DNA of 64,000 nt. It comes from Streptomyces armeniacus. Lineage in GTDB: Bacteria > Actinomycetota > Actinomycetes > Streptomycetales > Streptomycetaceae. Each line of letters starts with the position of its first letter. Position 1 is the stretch's first letter. A model generated the notes under the pieces. It ran no database searches and had not been told where the DNA came from. It worked only from the letters and a program-made list of their open reading frames with translations. The position numbers and the translations under genes were made by a program. Shown here piece by piece: positions 61,444-64,000 of this stretch. The stretch lies in assembly GCF_003355155.1 (NCBI RefSeq), contig NZ_CP031320.1:5199367-5263366 (forward strand), in the 5' to 3' direction.

Positions 61444-62112
61444 CTAGTCGTCGTCCTCTGCGGACGGTTCGGGGAATCCGAGCACCGAGCTCCGGTTCTC
61501 CTCGATATGGCCGATCATCGTCCTGCGGAACCGCTTCGCGTCGCCGTTCTCGAGCGCGTCGATGATCGGCCAGTGCGAGTCGCTCACCGAGAAGCTCTGG
61601 GCGAACGTGCGGTCACCGATCGACTGGAACATCATCAGCTTGCCGCTGAGGATGGTCCACGTACGCCGCGCGGTGTCGGTCGAGGCGATGGACAGCAGGT
61701 CCCGGTGGAACTGGAAGTCGAGGCTCACCAGCTCGACGAACTCCCGGTCGCGTTCCGCCCGTCGCATGCGTTCGGTGACACCGCGCAGGTGGTCGATCTG
61801 TTTGAGCGTGATGACCTGGCACAGCTCCTCGGCGGCCATCGTCTCGAGCAGTTCGCGGATGGCGAGGGCGGCGAGCGCTTCCCGCTGATCGACCTCGGCG
61901 ACGCGTGCTCCGCGCTGCGGGACGAGCGTGATCATCCCTTCCTGCTCGAGCTGGCGGAGCGCCTCGCGGATGGGCCCGCGGGAGAGGTTCAGCGTCCGCG
62001 AGATCGACACCTCGTTGAGGCGCTCGCCGGGACGGAAGTCACCGTTCAGGATCGCCCGCCGCACCGTGTCCGCCACCGATTCGAACAGCAGCTTGTTCTC
62101 GACCTCGCGCAT
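61444..62112 (-). CDS. GntR-family regulator, FCD (FadR-like) type
   Basis: 222 residues. Winged helix at about 10-75 (VRRAILNGDFRPGERLNEVS, LSRGPIREALRQLEQEGMIT) and an all-helical FCD effector domain with the metal-binding histidines in FQFHRDLLSIA and toward the end (MIGHIEENR). FCD regulators in such operons sense the sugar acid or its first product. ATG 62112; GTG 62115 is also possible. Lies between the IlvD-like gene (43 bp) and the transporter. Confidence 0.92.
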   Translation of the reverse strand: MREVENKLLFESVADTVRRAILNGDFRPGERLNEVSISRTLNLSRGPIREALRQLEQEGMITLVPQRGARVAEVDQREALAALAIRELLETMAAEELCQVITLKQIDHLRGVTERMRRAERDREFVELVSLDFQFHRDLLSIASTDTARRTWTILSGKLMMFQSIGDRTFAQSFSVSDSHWPIIDALENGDAKRFRRTMIGHIEENRSSVLGFPEPSAEDDD

Positions 62113-62155
62113 CACAGCACCCAGCCTCTCCTCGTCCCGCCGGCCTGTCACGTGT

Positions 62156-63793
62156 TCATATCGTGACGGCACCCTCACATGCTTCCGAAACCGACCGTGC
62201 GTAGCGCGCCAGTACGCCCCTCGTCGGGAGCTCACGGCCCGGTGCCGGCGTACGGGCCCGCAGGACCGCCTCGTCGACGTCGACGTCCAGCCGCCCCTCG
62301 AGAAGATCGACCGAGATCCGGTCGCCCTCCCGTACGTAGGCGATGGGCCCGCCGGAGGCCGCCTCCGGGCAGGCGTAGCCGATGGCCGCGCCGTGCGAGG
62401 CGCCGGAGAACCGGCCGTCCGTGATCAGTACGACGGTCTCGGCCAGCCCCATGCCGACGATGGCCGCCGTCGCACCCAGCATCTCCCGGAAGCCGGGGCC
62501 GCCCCGGGGGCCCTCGTTGCGGATCACCACCACGTCGCCGGGATCAATCCGGCCGCCGTGGATGGCGGCGATCGCGTCCTCCTCGTTCTCGAACACCTTG
62601 GCCGGGCCCGAGTGGCGCAGCAGCCGCGCCGGGACGCCGCCGCTCTTGACGATGGCGCCGCTCGGGGCGAGCGAGCCCCGCAGCACTGTCAGCCCGCCCG
62701 TCGGGTCGAGCGGCTCGTCCAGCGGCGCGATCACGCCCTCGGTCCAGCCCGGATCGGCGTCCGCGACCGGGCGGATACGCGCGCTGCCCTCCAGCAGCGG
62801 CGCGAGCTCGCGCAGCAGCGCCTGCACTCCCCCGGCCCGGTGGAACTGCGGCAGCGAGACCCCGCCGGACGGGCGCAGTTTGACCAGCGTCGGCGTGGTG
62901 GCGGCGAGCGACCCGAAGTCGTCCCAGCCGAACTGCGCCCCCGCCTCGTGCGCGATCGCCGGCAGGTGCAGGGAGATGTTCGTCGAGCCGCACACAGCCA
63001 GCGCCACCCGGGCCGCGTTCCGTATCGCCTCGGAGGTGACGACCTGGTCGATCGTGAACTCCTTCTCGAGCAGCGAGACGATCTCGTACCCGCTGGCGTA
63101 GGCGATCCGCAGGTGCTCGGCGCTGCCGGCCACGACGCTGCCCGCGCCCGGGAGGGACAGGCCCATCGCCTCGGCGCACAGTGCCATCGTGTTGCCGGTG
63201 TACGCGCTCGCGCCGCCGCCGGCGCCGGGCATCTGCGCCAGTTCGAGGCGGTTGAGCTGGGCCTCGCTGATCTCGTCGGCGTGGACGCGGCCGATGCCCT
63301 CGAACACCGTCTCCCAGGAGACCTCCTCCCCGTCGAGCACGCCGGTCTCGGTGGTGCCGGCGTACACGTAGACGGTCGGCAGTCCGCAGCGCAGCGCCCC
63401 CATGAGCATGCCGGGGGTCACCTTGTCGCCGCCGGCGATGATGACCAGCGCGTCGAACGCGTGCGCCTGGACCATCAGTTCCACGGAGTCCGCGATCGTC
63501 TCCCGGGCGGGCAGGACGTACCGCATTCCCTCGCTGGCCTCGCTGAGGACGTCGGTGGCGTGGATGACTCCGAACTCCATCGGGGTCGCGCCCGCCGCGA
63601 GCACCCCGTCCTTGACCCGGCGGGCGACGCGCTCGAGGTGGACGTTCTCGGCGGCGATCTCGTTCCAGGCACAGGCCACGGCGACCAGCGGACGGCGCAG
63701 CTCCTCCTCGGTACGTCCGGTTCCGTAGAACCACGACCGGGCGAACGCACGGTCGGTGCCCTGATAGCGGGCCCAGCTGCGGCGCGAACTCAT
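62156..63793 (-). CDS. IlvD/Edd-family protein without Fe-S cysteines
   Basis: 545 residues, full-length relative of dihydroxy-acid and sugar-acid dehydratases. Family landmarks: VHATDVLSEASEGMRYVLPA-like substrate loop, GDKVTPGMLMGA, GNTMALCAEAMGL, NISLHLPAIAHEAG, NEGPRGGPGFREML, ITDGRFSGASHG and the C-terminal EGDRISVDLLEGRLDVDV. The three cysteine positions that hold the cluster in this family are replaced: Glu49 (AAENVHL), Gly122 (GGDKVTPG for CDK--PG) and Gly194 (GGGASAYTGNTM for GACGGMYTANTM). The metal Asp123/Lys124 and the serine of GRFSG remain. ATG 63793 heads the operon with GntR and an organic-acid transporter. Activity may be altered or lost. Confidence 0.85.
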   Translation of the reverse strand: MSSRRSWARYQGTDRAFARSWFYGTGRTEEELRRPLVAVACAWNEIAAENVHLERVARRVKDGVLAAGATPMEFGVIHATDVLSEASEGMRYVLPARETIADSVELMVQAHAFDALVIIAGGDKVTPGMLMGALRCGLPTVYVYAGTTETGVLDGEEVSWETVFEGIGRVHADEISEAQLNRLELAQMPGAGGGASAYTGNTMALCAEAMGLSLPGAGSVVAGSAEHLRIAYASGYEIVSLLEKEFTIDQVVTSEAIRNAARVALAVCGSTNISLHLPAIAHEAGAQFGWDDFGSLAATTPTLVKLRPSGGVSLPQFHRAGGVQALLRELAPLLEGSARIRPVADADPGWTEGVIAPLDEPLDPTGGLTVLRGSLAPSGAIVKSGGVPARLLRHSGPAKVFENEEDAIAAIHGGRIDPGDVVVIRNEGPRGGPGFREMLGATAAIVGMGLAETVVLITDGRFSGASHGAAIGYACPEAASGGPIAYVREGDRISVDLLEGRLDVDVDEAVLRARTPAPGRELPTRGVLARYARSVSEACEGAVTI

Positions 63794-63837
63794 CGGCTCG
63801 TCTCCACTCCGTCGGGGGTGTCCCTCATTGCCCGGTG

Positions 63838-63882
63838 ACGCTAGGAGTCCATCTGTGAAATGTCAACACTTTACTTTTGACA
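63838..63882 (-). promoter_or_regulatory. Operon promoter with overlapping inverted repeat
   Basis: On the minus strand TTGACA (63861-63866), 17 bases, TAGCGT (63838-63843). The -35 is also one arm of TGTCAA-N10-TTGACA (63861-63882), an AT-rich inverted repeat well placed for the GntR regulator encoded in the same operon. Confidence 0.72.
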
Positions 63883-64000
63883 GTTGGCAGAGTGCTGCCT
63901 GAGGGCAGGTCGAGGCGCCGCGTGAGCGCTCAGACGGGGGCGGGCAGGGGCGGCGTGCCCCGGGATCAGGTCCGGCCGCCGCGGCGGCGGCGCGCGCGAT
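63883..64000. other. Window edge, nothing recognised
   Basis: About 120 bp upstream of the operon promoter. No frame shows family similarity; a gene ending here on the minus strand cannot be excluded. Confidence 0.4.

Overview
The window is a high-GC actinomycete chromosome segment, almost certainly Streptomyces or a close relative. The reasons are very high third-position GC, many GTG starts, 4-bp overlaps between paired genes, and lineage-typical families: DUF397/XRE/HATPase trio, NsdA-like regulator, BTAD-NB-ARC regulator, DUF6153-DUF305 pair, and a c-di-AMP riboswitch in front of an M23 peptidase. No rRNA, tRNA, CRISPR array or complete mobile element was seen. It looks like ordinary chromosome with many small catabolic and regulatory modules, plus several visible scars.

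Layout: 1-2.1 kb, a D-threonate-type four-carbon acid module (PdxA-family dehydrogenase and DUF1537 kinase) diverges from an aldo/keto reductase across a perfect 16-bp inverted repeat. 3.2-5.4 kb, a truncated alpha/beta hydrolase meets a DrrAB-like ABC exporter at an inverted duplication. 5.3-9.8 kb holds YbaK/ArsR, two small membrane proteins, a TetR remnant back to back with a RidA remnant, and DUF305/DUF6153. 10-16.4 kb holds an FAD oxidoreductase, a GH16 laminarinase-type enzyme, a PP2C phosphatase and the riboswitch-M23 endopeptidase unit. 16.9-30.8 kb carries small enzymes, each often beside its own regulator: TetR with a hydrolase, MarR with SDR and Old Yellow Enzyme, a chloramphenicol phosphotransferase homologue and the XRE-DUF397-HATPase trio. 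31-34.4 kb is a large secreted GH92 mannosidase under a clear promoter and a LacI-type operator.

34.7-45.4 kb contains PadR/HAAS, PrsW, TrmB, LhgO, an NsdA-like regulator and an asparagine-synthetase-like protein, probably a conserved core neighbourhood. 45.8-50.3 kb has a methyltransferase and a 1186-residue AfsR/SARP-like regulator. 51.5-56.7 kb is the methylmalonyl-CoA mutase operon mutA-mutB-meaB. 57-59.3 kb is a GH81 endo-1,3-beta-glucanase whose operator core matches one upstream of GH16, 44 kb away, suggesting one laminarin regulon. 59.3-63.8 kb is a sugar-acid-type operon (MFS transporter, GntR regulator, IlvD/Edd-family protein) with a decayed second transporter.

The two observations most worth attention are these. 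(1) At 50774-50832 the sequence is a lightly mutated Illumina Nextera transposase adapter with index and P5 tail, splitting an NPCBM-domain gene. The contig is therefore unreliable there. (2) The IlvD/Edd-family protein at 62156-63793 lacks all the cysteines that normally bind the Fe-S cluster but keeps the metal-lysine and serine-loop motifs, so its chemistry may differ from known family members.
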